Positions 10,154 through 19,513 of a stretch of DNA of 62,881 nt are shown here, one piece after another (within the stretch, counting starts at the first letter, position 1; each line of letters begins with the position of its first letter). A program made the position numbers and the translations under genes. Below the pieces are notes generated by a model that was given only the letters and a program-made list of their open reading frames with translations, made no database searches and was not told the DNA's origin. The stretch is taken from assembly GCF_004745505.1 (NCBI RefSeq), contig NZ_RKLX01000016.1:1-62881 (forward strand), written 5' to 3'. The stretch is from Levilactobacillus suantsaiihabitans. Lineage in GTDB: Bacteria; Bacillota; Bacilli; Lactobacillales; Lactobacillaceae.

Positions 10154-10338
10154 GGCCGCCTACCGTTGCGCGAAAATGGGCTGGAACACAGTGGGCGGAC
10201 CGGTCGAGCCAAAGAACGGTCTCGCCCTCGCTTTGAGCCGGAAACCACGTCTCAAAGACGCCAGTTCCCTAAGTGGCACAACCCGCCGCTAAGGGAACTC
10301 CCACGGCTGAGCCCATTTTCGCTCCACTCTCGGCTAAG
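10154..10338 (+). repeat. Module A repeat, copy 2
   Basis: A-family copy with outer stem GCGAAAATGGGCT/AGCCCATTTTCGC, inner hairpin CGTCTCAAAG-type pairing, and AGTTCCCTAAGTGGC/GCCGCTAAGGGAACT (G-U variants). It starts 28 nt after the ABC operon. The rest of the gap (10339-10568) has no gene I can support. Confidence 0.85.
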
Positions 10339-10568
10339 TGAGCGCATCTCACCAACGCCGACAGCTATTAGCCGGATCAGTTGTTACTGGTTGGCAGCCG
10401 TCGCCATGCTTGCCCAAATCTAATCATCGGCCACTCTTACAGACGAAGAATGGCGACGACGTATCTGAGCAGGCAGCCCGATTTGTGGAATGCCTGGCAT
10501 CAGTCAGCACTGGTCTCTACAATCTTCAAGCCGGGGGAAGTTGTCATCAGCCCATATTATCAGAAACC

Positions 10569-10614
10569 AAAAAATTGCCTGTCAGTGGTTAATCCCTGAC
10601 AAGCAATTTTTTTA
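10569..10614. terminator. Bidirectional terminator between the ABC operon and the DUF1831 gene
   Basis: AAAAATTGC-c-TGTCAG pairs with CTGACA-a-GCAATTTTT, with A and T runs on both sides, so it can end transcription from either strand. It lies just after the stop of the DUF1831 gene. Confidence 0.85.
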
Positions 10615-10621
10615 ATTGGCG

Positions 10622-10966
10622 CTAATCTTTTTTCTTTAAAATTTCGCGGTCAATCAAGTTTTGTAAGATAAAGTGGTATTGTTCCACGTTACCCTCAGCA
10701 TGAGAACCCTTGAAGATGTTGACGCGGGCGTTGCCTGAGGCGTTAGTAGTGGACATCTTGAAGCCGCTGAGGTCCTTAGCCACGACCACCTTGAGCATTT
10801 GATTCTTGTTGTACGGTGACGTCGGGTCGACCGAGCGTTCCAGCGTGTAGTTGCCGGCATTTGAGACTTGGAAGCCGACATCCTTCAACGCGTACGGCTT
10901 GATGTTGGGGTGTAACACGTAGGTATCCGTATCCCCCGTAACCTTCATTTCTTTTTCAAACAACAT
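10622..10966 (-). CDS. DUF1831 domain protein
   Basis: A 114-residue cytosolic protein of the lactobacillus DUF1831 family, which in this group is nearly always encoded directly after a cysteine desulfurase. One nucleotide separates it from that gene here. The sequence is soluble, with no cysteines and no catalytic motif. Its context suggests a helper in sulfur transfer or cysteine metabolism; the biochemical role is unknown. A bidirectional terminator follows. Confidence 0.85.
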   Translation of the reverse strand: MLFEKEMKVTGDTDTYVLHPNIKPYALKDVGFQVSNAGNYTLERSVDPTSPYNKNQMLKVVVAKDLSGFKMSTTNASGNARVNIFKGSHAEGNVEQYHFILQNLIDREILKKKD

Positions 10967-10967
10967 G

Positions 10968-12164
10968 TTACTTCACCTCTGTCTTTGAAAGTCGCTGAAC
11001 GATGGCACTCACGTTCTTCACGAAAGCGTCGATGTCAGCGCTAGTCGTTTGGCTCCCAAAGGATAACCGAATCGACTCGGCAATCCGGGGACTGTCTTCG
11101 CCAAACATGGCGGTCAACACGTGTGACGGTTCGATGGAACCCGCCGTGCAGGCCGACCCGCCGGACACGGCAATGCCCGCCAGATCCAGGTTCGTTTGCA
11201 TCACATAGGTTGAAATGCCCTTGATCCAAATGTTCAAGACGTGTTCCAAGTTGTCACCGGTCAATGAGCCATTGATTTCAAAATCAACGCCATTATCCTT
11301 GAGGCCTTGAACGACTTGTTCCTTAAAGCCGTGGAAGCGCGCCCGTTTTTCGGCCTTGACTTCCGGTGTCAACAGCTTAGCGGCGACCGCCATACCGGCA
11401 ATGGCTGGTACGTTTTCAGTCCCGGCCCGCCGCTTTTCTTCTTGATCGCCCCCCTTGATCAAGCTAGGGAAGTTGACCCCTTCGCGCTTGTACAAGAAGC
11501 CGATCATCTTGGGACCGTTGATCTTGTGTGCGGACGTCGACAACATGTCGATGTGGTCGCGTTGCACGTCGATGTCCAGGGACCCGTAGGCCTGCACGGC
11601 ATCGGTGTGGAACCAAGCCTGGTGGTCCTTTAAAATCTCACCAATTTCATGAATCGGCATCCGACTGCCGACCTCGTTGTTGCCCATCATGATGGTCACG
11701 AGAATCGTGTCGTCACGCAAGGCGGCCTTGAAATCATCCAGGCTGATGCGCCCGTGCTCGTCAACGGGCAGGTAGGTCACGTCAAAGCCTTGTTCCTCTA
11801 AGGCATGGAGTGGCCGTAAGACCGCCTCATGCTCGATGGCCGTGGTGATGATGTGCTTACCCAAATTTTGGCGAGCCATCGCCGTTTGGGTGATCGCCGT
11901 ATTGTCACTTTCGCTCCCACCACTGGTGAAGATGATCTCCTCATCGTGCGCCGCGTTGATGCTCTTAGCAATCACCTGGCGGCTGTTTTCCATGACCGTG
12001 TGCGCCTGACGACCTAAGCCGTACAGCGTTGAGGCGTTGCCGTAGACGTTAGCCATCTTATCGACCATCTCATTTAAAACCTCCGGGGCCATCGGTGTGG
12101 TGGCCGCGTTGTCCAGGTAGATTTCCCGGACGGCATTACTATTATCAATGTGAATCTCTTGCAC
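10968..12164 (-). CDS. Cysteine desulfurase (NifS/IscS family)
   Basis: A PLP enzyme that removes sulfur from cysteine as an enzyme-bound persulfide, here probably for tRNA thiolation by MnmA. Among its 398 residues are YLDNAATTPM near the N-terminus, HTDAVQA, the PLP lysine in TSAHKINGPK, and the active-site cysteine in GGSACTAGS near 335. The start is a GTG at 12164 with CAGGAGG 8 nt upstream. It is the middle gene of mtnN-desulfurase-DUF1831, gaps 27 and 1 nt. Confidence 0.95.
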   Translation of the reverse strand: MQEIHIDNSNAVREIYLDNAATTPMAPEVLNEMVDKMANVYGNASTLYGLGRQAHTVMENSRQVIAKSINAAHDEEIIFTSGGSESDNTAITQTAMARQNLGKHIITTAIEHEAVLRPLHALEEQGFDVTYLPVDEHGRISLDDFKAALRDDTILVTIMMGNNEVGSRMPIHEIGEILKDHQAWFHTDAVQAYGSLDIDVQRDHIDMLSTSAHKINGPKMIGFLYKREGVNFPSLIKGGDQEEKRRAGTENVPAIAGMAVAAKLLTPEVKAEKRARFHGFKEQVVQGLKDNGVDFEINGSLTGDNLEHVLNIWIKGISTYVMQTNLDLAGIAVSGGSACTAGSIEPSHVLTAMFGEDSPRIAESIRLSFGSQTTSADIDAFVKNVSAIVQRLSKTEVK

Positions 12165-12191
12165 CCTAAAAACCTCCTGAATGGACCTGTG

Positions 12192-12884
12192 CTAGTTCTG
12201 TGCTGCTAGCAAGGCCAGTAACATTTGTGCAGAGCGGTGCCCCGCGTCAATAATAAAATCATCAAAGTTTACGCCGGAATCGTTGTCGGCGTTATCGGAC
12301 ATGGCCCGGACCACAACGTACGGCACGTCAAATTGGTGCGCCACTTGGCCCACGGCGGCCCCTTCCATTTCACCGGACAAGGCGTCTGGGAAATGCCCCA
12401 TGATGTCCTTGATGGTCTCGGGACTGTTTAAGAATTGGTCCCCAGACACGATCAGGCCCAACTTGGTCTTCAAGCCCGTGTTGGCCGCAGCCGCCACGAT
12501 TTTTTCGCCCCATTCTTTGGACGCTTCAAACCGCGCCGGTTGTTGCGGCAATTGGCCGTATTCGTAGCCAAAGGCCCGCGCATCGGCATCATGGTAGGCC
12601 GTTTCGGTGGAAACCACCACGTCGCCAATGTTCAAGTCTGGTGCCAAGGCCCCAGCGGAACCAGAGTTGATGACGAGGTCCACGTCAAATTGGGTAATCA
12701 GTAAGGCCGTGGTCAAACCGGCTTCGACTTTACCAATACCGGACCGGACTAAGACCACGTCTTGATTGTGAATGGTCCCTTGATAAAATTCCAACCCGTG
12801 AATGCTGGTCGTTTGGGCGTTATCGAGTGCTTCGTGCAGTTCCTTGATTTCTTCTTCCATGGCGCAGAGAATGCCAAATGTCAT
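12192..12884 (-). CDS. mtnN: 5'-methylthioadenosine/S-adenosylhomocysteine nucleosidase
   Basis: Hydrolyses methylthioadenosine and S-adenosylhomocysteine to adenine and the thioribose or S-ribosylhomocysteine, clearing products of SAM use; the second product feeds LuxS. The 230 residues show FGILCAMEEEI at the N-terminus, NSGSAGAL near 77, GEMEGAAVGQVA near 170 and the catalytic Asp in RAMSDNAD near 197. It heads the sulfur-salvage operon. In related genomes it directly follows the nudix and small membrane protein genes; here about 580 bp of B and A repeats lie between, so it probably needs its own promoter. A TATAAA 40 nt upstream is a possible -10. Confidence 0.95.
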   Translation of the reverse strand: MTFGILCAMEEEIKELHEALDNAQTTSIHGLEFYQGTIHNQDVVLVRSGIGKVEAGLTTALLITQFDVDLVINSGSAGALAPDLNIGDVVVSTETAYHDADARAFGYEYGQLPQQPARFEASKEWGEKIVAAAANTGLKTKLGLIVSGDQFLNSPETIKDIMGHFPDALSGEMEGAAVGQVAHQFDVPYVVVRAMSDNADNDSGVNFDDFIIDAGHRSAQMLLALLAAQN

Positions 12885-12978
12885 GTCTTGTGTCCACTCC
12901 TATTCATTTTGTCTTTTCATCTTTTATACTGTTCTAGTATTCCGCCTGCCGTTGCGCGAACCGATAGCGCAGGCCTCG

Positions 12979-13171
12979 CCAGTTACCTGCGGCTGCCAGG
13001 GATTCCGCCTGCTATGGGGAACGCCTCCAGCCTGAGGGAGCGGTCTTCCGGCTCGCTTTGAAGGCTGGCAAAACCCGTCAGTCTCCAAAGTCGTCCCACG
13101 CTGTAAGCCGGCAAAAGACGCCAGCTAACACCGTCGACACAGCTGGCTCCACCCCTGACCTCCTCCGGCAC
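12979..13171 (-). repeat. Module B repeat, copy 2
   Basis: B-family copy in minus orientation. Its central hairpin is AGCTGGC/GCCGGCT, another compensated variant. Just beyond it (about 12945-12965) is CCTGCCGTTGCGCGAA, the inverted match of the left arm of A copy 3, so A and B together form one composite of about 500 bp bounded by inverted ends. Confidence 0.85.
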
Positions 13172-13258
13172 GATGGGATGCTGACAGTCAAATCGGGACA
13201 GTCATGGCTGCCGGCGTGGCTCACCGATTGTTGGTCTAACATTATCGGTGAGTACTAC

Positions 13259-13446
13259 TGTAGCCGAGAGTGGAGCGAAAATGGGCTCAGCCGTGGGAGT
13301 TTGCTTAGTGGCACGATTCATGCCGCTTAGCAAACTGGCGTCTTTGAGACGTGGTTCCCGGCTCAAAGCGAGGGCGAGACCGCTCTTTGGCTCGACCGGT
13401 CCGCCCACCGCGTTCCAGCCCATTTTCGCGCAACGGTAGGCGGCAG
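13259..13446 (-). repeat. Module A repeat, copy 3
   Basis: A-family copy in minus orientation. The outer stem is GCGAAAATGGGCT/AGCCCATTTTCGC, and the third hairpin is AGTTTGCTAAGCGGC/GCCACTAAGCAAACT, where the usual CCC/GGG has become TGC/GCA. It begins 18 nt after the stop of the small membrane protein gene. Confidence 0.85.
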
Positions 13447-13464
13447 CTAATATCATCCTAATCT

Positions 13465-13764
13465 TTAGTCTAAAAAGAACAGGATCAAATACACAGCCAC
13501 GATCAGGAGAACCAGCCAGAAGATGGCCCAGTTGAGGCGCCGCTTGAGCCGATTTTGTTTACTGTCGGCCGGACTGATGCGCTGTTCGCTGCCGTTGTCC
13601 TCTTCGTCTGGTTGGTCCCCACCGTGGTTGCGGGCGTATTCCTTTTCGACCTGGACCCGCTTGCGGTCGCGTTCTTGGAACTCCCTTTCGGCGCGTTCCT
13701 GTTCTCGGCGGTAATCCGCGCGGGTCTTGGGTTGTTGACTGTCTTGCTCGTCATCTGGACGCAT
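13465..13764 (-). CDS. Small charged protein with C-terminal membrane anchor
   Basis: About 99 residues. Residues 1-70 are highly charged and predicted helical (QERAEREFQERDRKR near 22-36), followed by KRRLNW and one hydrophobic segment, AIFWLVLLIVAVYLILFFL, at the very C-terminus. It is therefore a tail-anchored protein with its bulk in the cytosol, by the positive-inside rule. I do not recognise a function. It directly follows the nudix gene. The ATG at 13764 is preferred (AGGTGA 5 nt upstream); a GTG nine bases earlier is possible. The neighbour set is conserved in lactobacilli. Confidence 0.75.
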   Translation of the reverse strand: MRPDDEQDSQQPKTRADYRREQERAEREFQERDRKRVQVEKEYARNHGGDQPDEEDNGSEQRISPADSKQNRLKRRLNWAIFWLVLLIVAVYLILFFLD

Positions 13765-13773
13765 TGCTGTCAC

Positions 13774-14319
13774 CTACTTCTGTAATAGCCAGTAATAGAT
13801 GGCCGTAATCGTCTTGGCGTCGTTGATTTCGCCGCTGTCGATCATAGCCTTGGCCTGGTCTTTGGTGACCGTTAAAAGCTCCAGGTTTTCACCTTGGTCG
13901 CGTGGTAATTCCGTCGTGACCGGCTTTAAATCGGTTGCCAAAAAGAGCGTCATGTATTCATCAGAAAACCCAACGCTGGAATAAAAACCGGTAATTCGTT
14001 TTAAATTGCCCGGTTGATACCGAATCTCTTCATTGAGCTCACGCATCACGGCGTGTTCCACGTTGTCCGCATCCCGACTGTCCAATTTACCAGCGGGAAT
14101 CTCCAGCGTGGTGGCCGCGATAGGCGCCCGCCATTGCCGTTCCAAAATCATTTTATTGTCAGCGGTCAGGGCTAAAATGCCCACGGCCCCGGCATGCCGC
14201 ACGATTTCTCGCGTCGCGGTGTCACCGTTGGGCAGCCGCACCTGTTGGCGTTCCAGCTTTACGATGACACCATCATACAATTCTTCCGTTGACTCAACGT
14301 GTTCTTCCAAATCCATCAT
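13774..14319 (-). CDS. Nudix hydrolase, ADP-ribose pyrophosphatase type
   Basis: A cytosolic hydrolase that cleaves ADP-ribose or related nucleotide sugars to AMP and a sugar phosphate. Of 181 residues, [18 protein letters not shown] plus [11 protein letters not shown] near 95-120 form the Nudix box; the metal-binding RExxEE is intact, while the canonical Thr-Gly after EE is Ile-Arg. [11 protein letters not shown] near 131 is typical of the ADP-ribose subgroup. Its ATG overlaps the stop of the cold-shock gene (ATGA) and the ribosome site GAGGAGG lies inside that gene, so the two are translationally coupled. A second ATG follows directly; either may be used. Confidence 0.9.
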   Translation of the reverse strand: MMDLEEHVESTEELYDGVIVKLERQQVRLPNGDTATREIVRHAGAVGILALTADNKMILERQWRAPIAATTLEIPAGKLDSRDADNVEHAVMRELNEEIRYQPGNLKRITGFYSSVGFSDEYMTLFLATDLKPVTTELPRDQGENLELLTVTKDQAKAMIDSGEINDAKTITAIYYWLLQK

Positions 14320-14543
14320 TCCGCCTCCTCGCTACTTCCCGTCACAACGGGGGTAACTTTTGCCGCTTGGAGACCACGCATGCCTTGAACAATCACAAAT
14401 TGCACGGTTTGGCCCGCTTCAAGCTTCTTGAACCCTTCACCGACAATGGCCGTGTAGTACACGAACACGTCGCCGTCTGCGGGCGTGGTGATGAACCCAA
14501 AACCGCGTTGTTCACTGTAACTCTTTACTTTTCCGGTTAACAT
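14316..14543 (-). CDS. Cold-shock domain protein
   Basis: A 75-residue RNA/ssDNA-binding OB-fold protein. RNP1 is seen as RGFGFITT (13-20) and RNP2 as VFVYYTAI (26-33, where the usual His-Phe is Tyr-Tyr). The tail is longer and more acidic than in classic 66-residue Csp proteins, ending GSSEEAE. The start at 14543 is supported by GGGAGG 8 nt upstream and by alignment of MLTGKVKSY to the family; an open frame further upstream lies beyond the promoter. It is the first gene of the operon with the Nudix hydrolase and the membrane-anchored protein. Confidence 0.88.
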   Translation of the reverse strand: MLTGKVKSYSEQRGFGFITTPADGDVFVYYTAIVGEGFKKLEAGQTVQFVIVQGMRGLQAAKVTPVVTGSSEEAE

Positions 14544-14570
14544 GCTTGATTCCTCCCATACATAGTCCAA

Positions 14571-14599
14571 ATTATACTCGCTTGACCAGTCGACCGCAA
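14571..14599 (-). promoter_or_regulatory. Promoter of the cold-shock/nudix operon
   Basis: Minus strand TTGCGG (14594-14599), 17-nt spacer, consensus TATAAT (14571-14576), about 28 nt upstream of the start codon. The 5' leader is short, unlike the long leaders of classic cspA-type genes. Confidence 0.75.
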
Positions 14600-14717
14600 A
14601 CAATGGTCCTCCACTTCGCATTTCCTTTTAAAATAGTTATCCTCATCCTGCCTGACGTTGCGCGAAAATGCTGCACTCATCTCGCTAGACGCCTACGGTT
14701 GCCACACTGGTTTAGCT

Positions 14718-14912
14718 GGCCGCCTTGCCGTTCGCTAGAGATGAGTTGGAACGCTGAGGGCGGACGGGGCGAGCCAAAGGACGGTCTCGCCGCCTCGCTT
14801 TGAGCCGAAAAGCCCGTCTCAAAGACGCCAGTACCCTAAGCGCCGTAAACCGCGCCGCTAAGGGAACTCCCACAGCTGAACTCATCTCTAGCGAACTATC
14901 GGCTACTGTAGT
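14718..14912 (+). repeat. Module A repeat, copy 4
   Basis: A-family copy with outer stem GCTAGAGATGAGTT/AACTCATCTCTAGC and the third hairpin AGTACCC/GGGAACT with one mismatch. An extra left-arm fragment (GACGTTGCGCGAAAATG, about 14652-14668) lies just before it, suggesting insertion into or next to an older copy. It fills part of the gene-free stretch 14544-15256. Confidence 0.85.
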
Positions 14913-14978
14913 GGTGGTCAACAACGCTGATACCGCTGACAAGTCCGCAACCGTGTCAATTGGGCAACGCACAACCAT

Positions 14979-15168
14979 GCCGGAGGTCGCCAGGGGTGGC
15001 GCCAGCTGTGGCGACGGTGTTGGCTGAGGGTTTTTCTCAGCCTACACCGTGGGGCGACTTGAAAGACTCGTGGGTCTTGCGAGGCTTGCAAGCGAGCCGG
15101 AAGACCGCCTCTCAGGCTGGAGGCGTCCCCCATAGCAGGCAGAACCCCTGGCAGCCGCAGGCAACGGG
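14979..15168 (+). repeat. Module B repeat, copy 3
   Basis: B-family copy with central hairpin GGCTGAG/CTCAGCC and second hairpin CTCGT/GCGAG, closed by GCCAGGGGT/ACCCCTGGC. It follows A copy 4 in the same orientation, 66 nt on. Confidence 0.85.
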
Positions 15169-15209
15169 TTTACACCATTGGCAAGGCAGACAGACCCCGC
15201 AATGGTGCC

Positions 15210-15247
15210 AAAAAATGCCGGCCACCAAGGACTGGTAGTCGGCATTT
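15210..15247 (-). terminator. Terminator of ileS
   Basis: Minus strand AATGCCGACTACCA pairs with TGGTGGCCGGCATT and is followed by TTTTTGG, 10 nt after the ileS stop codon. Confidence 0.85.
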
Positions 15248-15256
15248 CGCTAGTGT

Positions 15257-18070
15257 TTATTTTTCTTCGAAACCTTCAGTTGCCGTTTCTGGGTAGTTGG
15301 CCCGAACGATAGCGGCGCAGCGGGCACAGAAGTGTGGGTAGTCCGAATCACTACCAACGTCTTCCTTGACCAACCGGCAGCGTTCGCAGACCTCACCAGC
15401 CGCTGGCGTTACCTTCACAGCCACGTGGTCGAAAGTCAACGCGTCGGCTGGGGCATCCGCCAACTTGGCGATGTCTAAGCCAGAAACCAGGAGAATTTGT
15501 TGGACGTTGATGTCTAACTTGTCCAACAAGGCTTGGGTCTCATCATCGACGTACAGATCAAGATGGGCTTCGGCGGCCTTCCCAATCAATTTCGCATCCC
15601 GAGCTTCTTCCAACGCCTTCAAGACGTGGCTCCGCAGGTTCATGAAATGATCCCAGGCGGACTTGTGTTCGTCATCTTCGATTTCATTAGCGTCGTCCAT
15701 GTCCAGTACGGCTGGCATTTCAGCCAATTGGACGAAGTCTTCGGGTTCTTTCAAGAAGCCCCAGATTTCTTCGGCCGTATGCGGCAGGATTGGCGTGATC
15801 AGCTTGGTTAAGCTAACCGCGATTTGGTAGAAGACCGTTTGCATTGAGCGCCGGGCTGGACTGTTCTCGGCCTCGATGTACAAGACATCCTTGGCAAAGT
15901 CCAGGTAAAAGGCAGACAAGTCGCTGACGACAAAATTGATCAATTCCTTGTAGATGTTCAGGAAGTCAAAGTTGTTGTAGTGGTCTTCCACGCTCTTGGT
16001 AAAGGCGTTCAACTTGTACAGCATGTGGCGGTCCACTGCGGCCAATTGGTCAAAGGCCACTGCATCGTGTTCTGGATCAAAATCGCTGGTGTTGGCCAAC
16101 AGGTAACGCATCGTGTTCCGCAACTTCTTGTAGCTGTCGGAGATCTTCACGAAGGATTCCGTTGAGACCCGCACATCGGCGGAAGTATCCACGGAAGTGA
16201 CCCAGAGGCGCACGATGTCGGCCCCCATCTTCTTGATGATTTCATCCGGCGCAATCGTGTTTCCGATAGACTTGGACATCTTGTGACCGTCCTTGTCCAA
16301 CGTAAACCCTTGCGAAACGACCTGCTTGTAAGGCGCCTTGCCGGTCGCGGCCACACTCGTGATCAGACTCGAGTTGAACCAGCCCCGGTATTGGTCGGAA
16401 CCTTCCAGGTAAAGGTCAGCCGGGAAGTCTAGGTAGTCGCGTTCAGCCAGGACACCCTGGTGAGACGAACCGGAGTCAAACCAAACATCCATGATGTCAG
16501 TTTCCTTAGTGAATTCGCCATTTGGTGAGTGTTCGCTGGTAAAGCCTTCTGGTAAGAGGTCCTTGGCGTCACGTTTGAACCAAATGTTGGACCCGTACTT
16601 GCCAAACAAGTCAGCCACGTGGTTGACCGTTTCTGGCGTGATAATGGCCTCGCCGTCTTCACCGTAGAAGATTGGGAGCGGCACACCCCAGACCCGTTGC
16701 CGGGAAATGACCCAGTCGCCCCGGTCCTTGATCATGTTGGCCAACCGCCGTTTGCCCCAATCTGGTTGGAACTTCACGTCTTTTAAGCTGGCCAAGATTT
16801 CATCACGAATCTTGTCGACGGATGCGAACCACTGTGGCGTTGCCCGGAAAATAACCGGCTTCTTGGTCCGCCAGTCGAATGGGTAACTGTGCTCGTATGG
16901 CATGTACTTCAGTAAGGCGTTAGCAGCCTTTAACTTGTCCAAAGCAATTTGGTTGGCATCTTCGTAGAACACACCATCAAAATCTTCGCCGGCTTCGGCG
17001 GTCATGTACCCTTGATCGTTAACGGGGACTAAGACGGGCAGGTTGTAGAGCTTACCGACGTTGAAGTCATCTTCCCCTAATCCTGGGGCGGTGTGCACCA
17101 GCCCGGTCCCGGAATCGGTGGTCACGAAATCACCTAACATGACGACCAACTTACGGTCGGCAATGAATGGGTGTTGGGCAATGATGTTTTCCATCTCTTG
17201 GCCCATCACGGTCTTCAAGACCTTCACGTCTTGCCAGCCAAAGCGTTCGGCATTTTCGGCAACCAGGTCACTGGCCAAGACGAATCTCCGGTCTTCGCCA
17301 GCGGGTTGGACGACGGCGTATTCGATCCCGGCGTCGATGGTGATCCCTTCAGACCCCGGAATTGTCCAAGGCGTCGTGGTCCAGACGACCAGGTACGTCT
17401 TGTCATCCAAGACGCCCTTGCCATCAATGACCTTTTCCCCGTAAAACGCGGATGGTGAGGTCACGTCGTGGTATTCAACTTCGGCTTCCGCCATGGCGGA
17501 TTCGGAAGACCATGACCAGTAAACGGGCCGCTTGCCCTTGTAGATCAGCCCTCGCTTGGCAAATTCACCAAAGACCCGCACTTCAGCGGCTTCAAATTCT
17601 GGCTTCAGGGTCAAGTAAGGCCGATCCCAGTCGGCAGCAACGCCCAAGCGTTTGAACCCGTCACGTTGTAAGTTTACTTGCTTCAACGCATAGTCACGGC
17701 ACAGGTCACGGAATTCGGCCGTAGACATCTTCTTGCGGTCGTAGCCGGCCTTGGTCAATTGTTGTTCGATTGGCAACCCATGGGTATCCCAACCAGGAAC
17801 GTAAGGTGCCCGGTAGCCGCTCATGGATTTGAAACGCACGATGATATCCTTTGAGATCTTGTTCATCGCGTGGCCCATATGGATCGGACCGTTGGCGTAT
17901 GGCGGCCCATCGTGCAGAATAAAGGTCGGTTTCCCTTCATTTAATTTTTGCCGGGCTTCGTAGATCTTGTTTTCAGCCCAGATCTTTTGCCGGTCAACTT
18001 CTTTGACAGGTAAATTTCCGCGCATTTTAAACTTGGTCTTACCCAGGTTAAGCGTGTCTTTCACTCGCAT
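15257..18070 (-). CDS. ileS: Isoleucyl-tRNA synthetase
   Basis: Charges tRNA-Ile with isoleucine. The 937 residues show the HIGH-type motif PIHMGHA, the editing-domain motif [17 protein letters not shown] in the C-terminal half, and a C-terminal zinc knuckle (CERCRL and HFCARC). The start at 18070 ([14 protein letters not shown]) is chosen because AAGGAGG lies 9 nt upstream and the N-terminus matches the family; the frame stays open a further 27 codons without support. Upstream lies a T-box leader, then about 470 nt carrying a module B repeat before the start codon. It is the last gene of the division cluster, as in most lactobacilli. Confidence 0.97.
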   Translation of the reverse strand: MRVKDTLNLGKTKFKMRGNLPVKEVDRQKIWAENKIYEARQKLNEGKPTFILHDGPPYANGPIHMGHAMNKISKDIIVRFKSMSGYRAPYVPGWDTHGLPIEQQLTKAGYDRKKMSTAEFRDLCRDYALKQVNLQRDGFKRLGVAADWDRPYLTLKPEFEAAEVRVFGEFAKRGLIYKGKRPVYWSWSSESAMAEAEVEYHDVTSPSAFYGEKVIDGKGVLDDKTYLVVWTTTPWTIPGSEGITIDAGIEYAVVQPAGEDRRFVLASDLVAENAERFGWQDVKVLKTVMGQEMENIIAQHPFIADRKLVVMLGDFVTTDSGTGLVHTAPGLGEDDFNVGKLYNLPVLVPVNDQGYMTAEAGEDFDGVFYEDANQIALDKLKAANALLKYMPYEHSYPFDWRTKKPVIFRATPQWFASVDKIRDEILASLKDVKFQPDWGKRRLANMIKDRGDWVISRQRVWGVPLPIFYGEDGEAIITPETVNHVADLFGKYGSNIWFKRDAKDLLPEGFTSEHSPNGEFTKETDIMDVWFDSGSSHQGVLAERDYLDFPADLYLEGSDQYRGWFNSSLITSVAATGKAPYKQVVSQGFTLDKDGHKMSKSIGNTIAPDEIIKKMGADIVRLWVTSVDTSADVRVSTESFVKISDSYKKLRNTMRYLLANTSDFDPEHDAVAFDQLAAVDRHMLYKLNAFTKSVEDHYNNFDFLNIYKELINFVVSDLSAFYLDFAKDVLYIEAENSPARRSMQTVFYQIAVSLTKLITPILPHTAEEIWGFLKEPEDFVQLAEMPAVLDMDDANEIEDDEHKSAWDHFMNLRSHVLKALEEARDAKLIGKAAEAHLDLYVDDETQALLDKLDINVQQILLVSGLDIAKLADAPADALTFDHVAVKVTPAAGEVCERCRLVKEDVGSDSDYPHFCARCAAIVRANYPETATEGFEEK

Positions 18071-18202
18071 ACCGTGTTTCCTCCTTAAATTTTTGTTCCT
18101 CGGTTGGTGAACCGGTGAGCTCAAGCCATCCGGCCTCAGCTCACCGGTCAACCGACCGTCTTTGTTCGTAGTGCTTTCTGCCGCCTGGCACCATTGGCCA
18201 AA

Positions 18203-18392
18203 CCATTGCCTGCGGCTGCCAGGGGTTCCGCCTGCTCTGGGGAACGCCTCCAGCCTGAGGGACGGTCTTCCGGCTCGCTTGAAAGCCTGGCACGAATCGC
18301 CAGTCTCCCAAGTCGTCCCACGCTGTAGGCTGAGACAAAACCTCAGCCAACACCGTCGACACAGCTGGCTCCACCCCTGGCCTCCTCCGGCA
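18203..18392 (-). repeat. Module B repeat, copy 4, in the ileS leader
   Basis: B-family copy in the same orientation as ileS, between the T-box terminator and the ileS start codon. Its central hairpin is GGCTGAG/CTCAGCC and second hairpin CTGGC/GCCAG, with outer stem GCCAGGGGT/ACCCCTGGC. When the T-box is read through, this folded segment becomes part of the ileS 5' UTR. Confidence 0.85.
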
Positions 18393-18547
18393 CACTAGTG
18401 GATTCAGGCGGCTCGACGCTAGCGACAACAAACACGACAACGCCCCAGGCGCCCCGTTATTGGTCACCACCACCGCAACTGGGCGTGGTGTCAGATCCGG
18501 GTTCAGCCACCGAAAAGCGTGCGGCAACTTCTGATGCCAAAAGAAAA

Positions 18548-18780
18548 AACGGCCTCGTCGCAAGGGACGAAGTCGTTTTCGTGGTACCACCCAAATTTAG
18601 TGCGCCCCGGAAGTGTCCGGGACTCACCCTCAAACGACGTAACGTGCCGTTCACGCTGGGGCTTACTGTTGGTTCAGCCGCAGGGCTTGCAAAAGTGATA
18701 CCTTCCCAAAAAGCGTGGGTGTTAGCCTTCCACCGTCGCTAACTCGCTAGTACCTGCTTTTCAGGAGACGCCTTTTTCAG
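18548..18780 (-). promoter_or_regulatory. T-box leader of ileS (tRNA-Ile sensing)
   Basis: Minus-strand leader directly after divIVA. The T-box core GGGTGGTACCACG is at about 18580-18592; its UGGU can pair with the ACCA end of uncharged tRNA-Ile. It is followed by an intrinsic terminator, AACGACTTCGTC/GACGAGGCCGTT plus TTTTTTCTTTT (18541-18577). Stem I occupies the first part, and an ATC triplet at 18697-18699 (in GGTATCAC) is the likely isoleucine specifier codon, by position only. Uncharged tRNA would favour the antiterminator and ileS expression. Confidence 0.88.
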
Positions 18781-18783
18781 TGC

Positions 18784-19494
18784 CTATTGTTTGTCTTTAT
18801 CAAATTGTGGTTGATCATTGTCCGGGAAAATCACAACGGTTTCCCCATTGTCATCCCCACTATCGGTAACGGGGGCTTCCGTGACCGGTGCTTGATCCTG
18901 CGCCGGTTGGGATGCTTCTGAGTTTACGCCCTGTGCCCCTTCGTTGTCAAGCCGGTCGCCGACGACCTTCTTGATTTCTTCATAGCTGGACATGGAGCCT
19001 TCCTTCAGCAAGCTGTCCCAATCGTTGGACTTGACCACTTCCAATTGGCTTTCCAACATGACTTGTAAGCGCTGGCGGAAGACCCGCGTGCTCTTCTTCA
19101 AGTCGTCGGTCTCCACGGCCAATTTCTTGGCACGCTTGGACGCCTCATTCATGATCTGGTTACCCTTGTTCGTGGCTTCAGAAACGATGTCAGAACTTTG
19201 CTTCTGGGCTTCGCGAATGATAATTTCCGATTCCTTTTGGGAGTTGGCCTTGACCTTATCGGCGGCCTCTTGCGCAACTAAGATGGATTGGTTCAAGGAA
19301 TCCTTCAAGTCGTTGAAGTACTTGAGCTTTTCGTTGGCCGCATCCAGTTGTTCCTCTAATTCTTTGTTGTGGTTCAACGTGATTTGGTAATCTTTGATGA
19401 CTTGATCCAAGAAATCATTGACCTCGTCAACGTTGTAACCGCGCATCTTGGTGCCGAACTCTTTATTGTGAATATCTAATGGACTTAAAACCAT
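18784..19494 (-). CDS. divIVA: Cell-division initiation protein DivIVA
   Basis: A cytosolic coiled-coil protein that binds negatively curved membrane at the septum and poles. Of 236 residues, the N-terminal lipid-binding domain begins MVLSPLDIHNKEFG with RGYNVDEVNDFLDQVIKDY at 18-36. A long heptad-rich coiled coil runs from about 40 to 165, and the C-terminus is an acidic Gln/Asp/Ala-rich tail. The ATG has GGAGGG 9 nt upstream. The T-box of ileS starts right after its stop codon. Confidence 0.95.
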   Translation of the reverse strand: MVLSPLDIHNKEFGTKMRGYNVDEVNDFLDQVIKDYQITLNHNKELEEQLDAANEKLKYFNDLKDSLNQSILVAQEAADKVKANSQKESEIIIREAQKQSSDIVSEATNKGNQIMNEASKRAKKLAVETDDLKKSTRVFRQRLQVMLESQLEVVKSNDWDSLLKEGSMSSYEEIKKVVGDRLDNEGAQGVNSEASQPAQDQAPVTEAPVTDSGDDNGETVVIFPDNDQPQFDKDKQ

Positions 19495-19513
19495 TACACT
19501 GTTCCCTCCACAT

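Noticed and set aside
10381-10599. A 72-codon plus-strand frame after A copy 2.
   Set aside because: No ribosome site, no family, and it runs into the bidirectional terminator.
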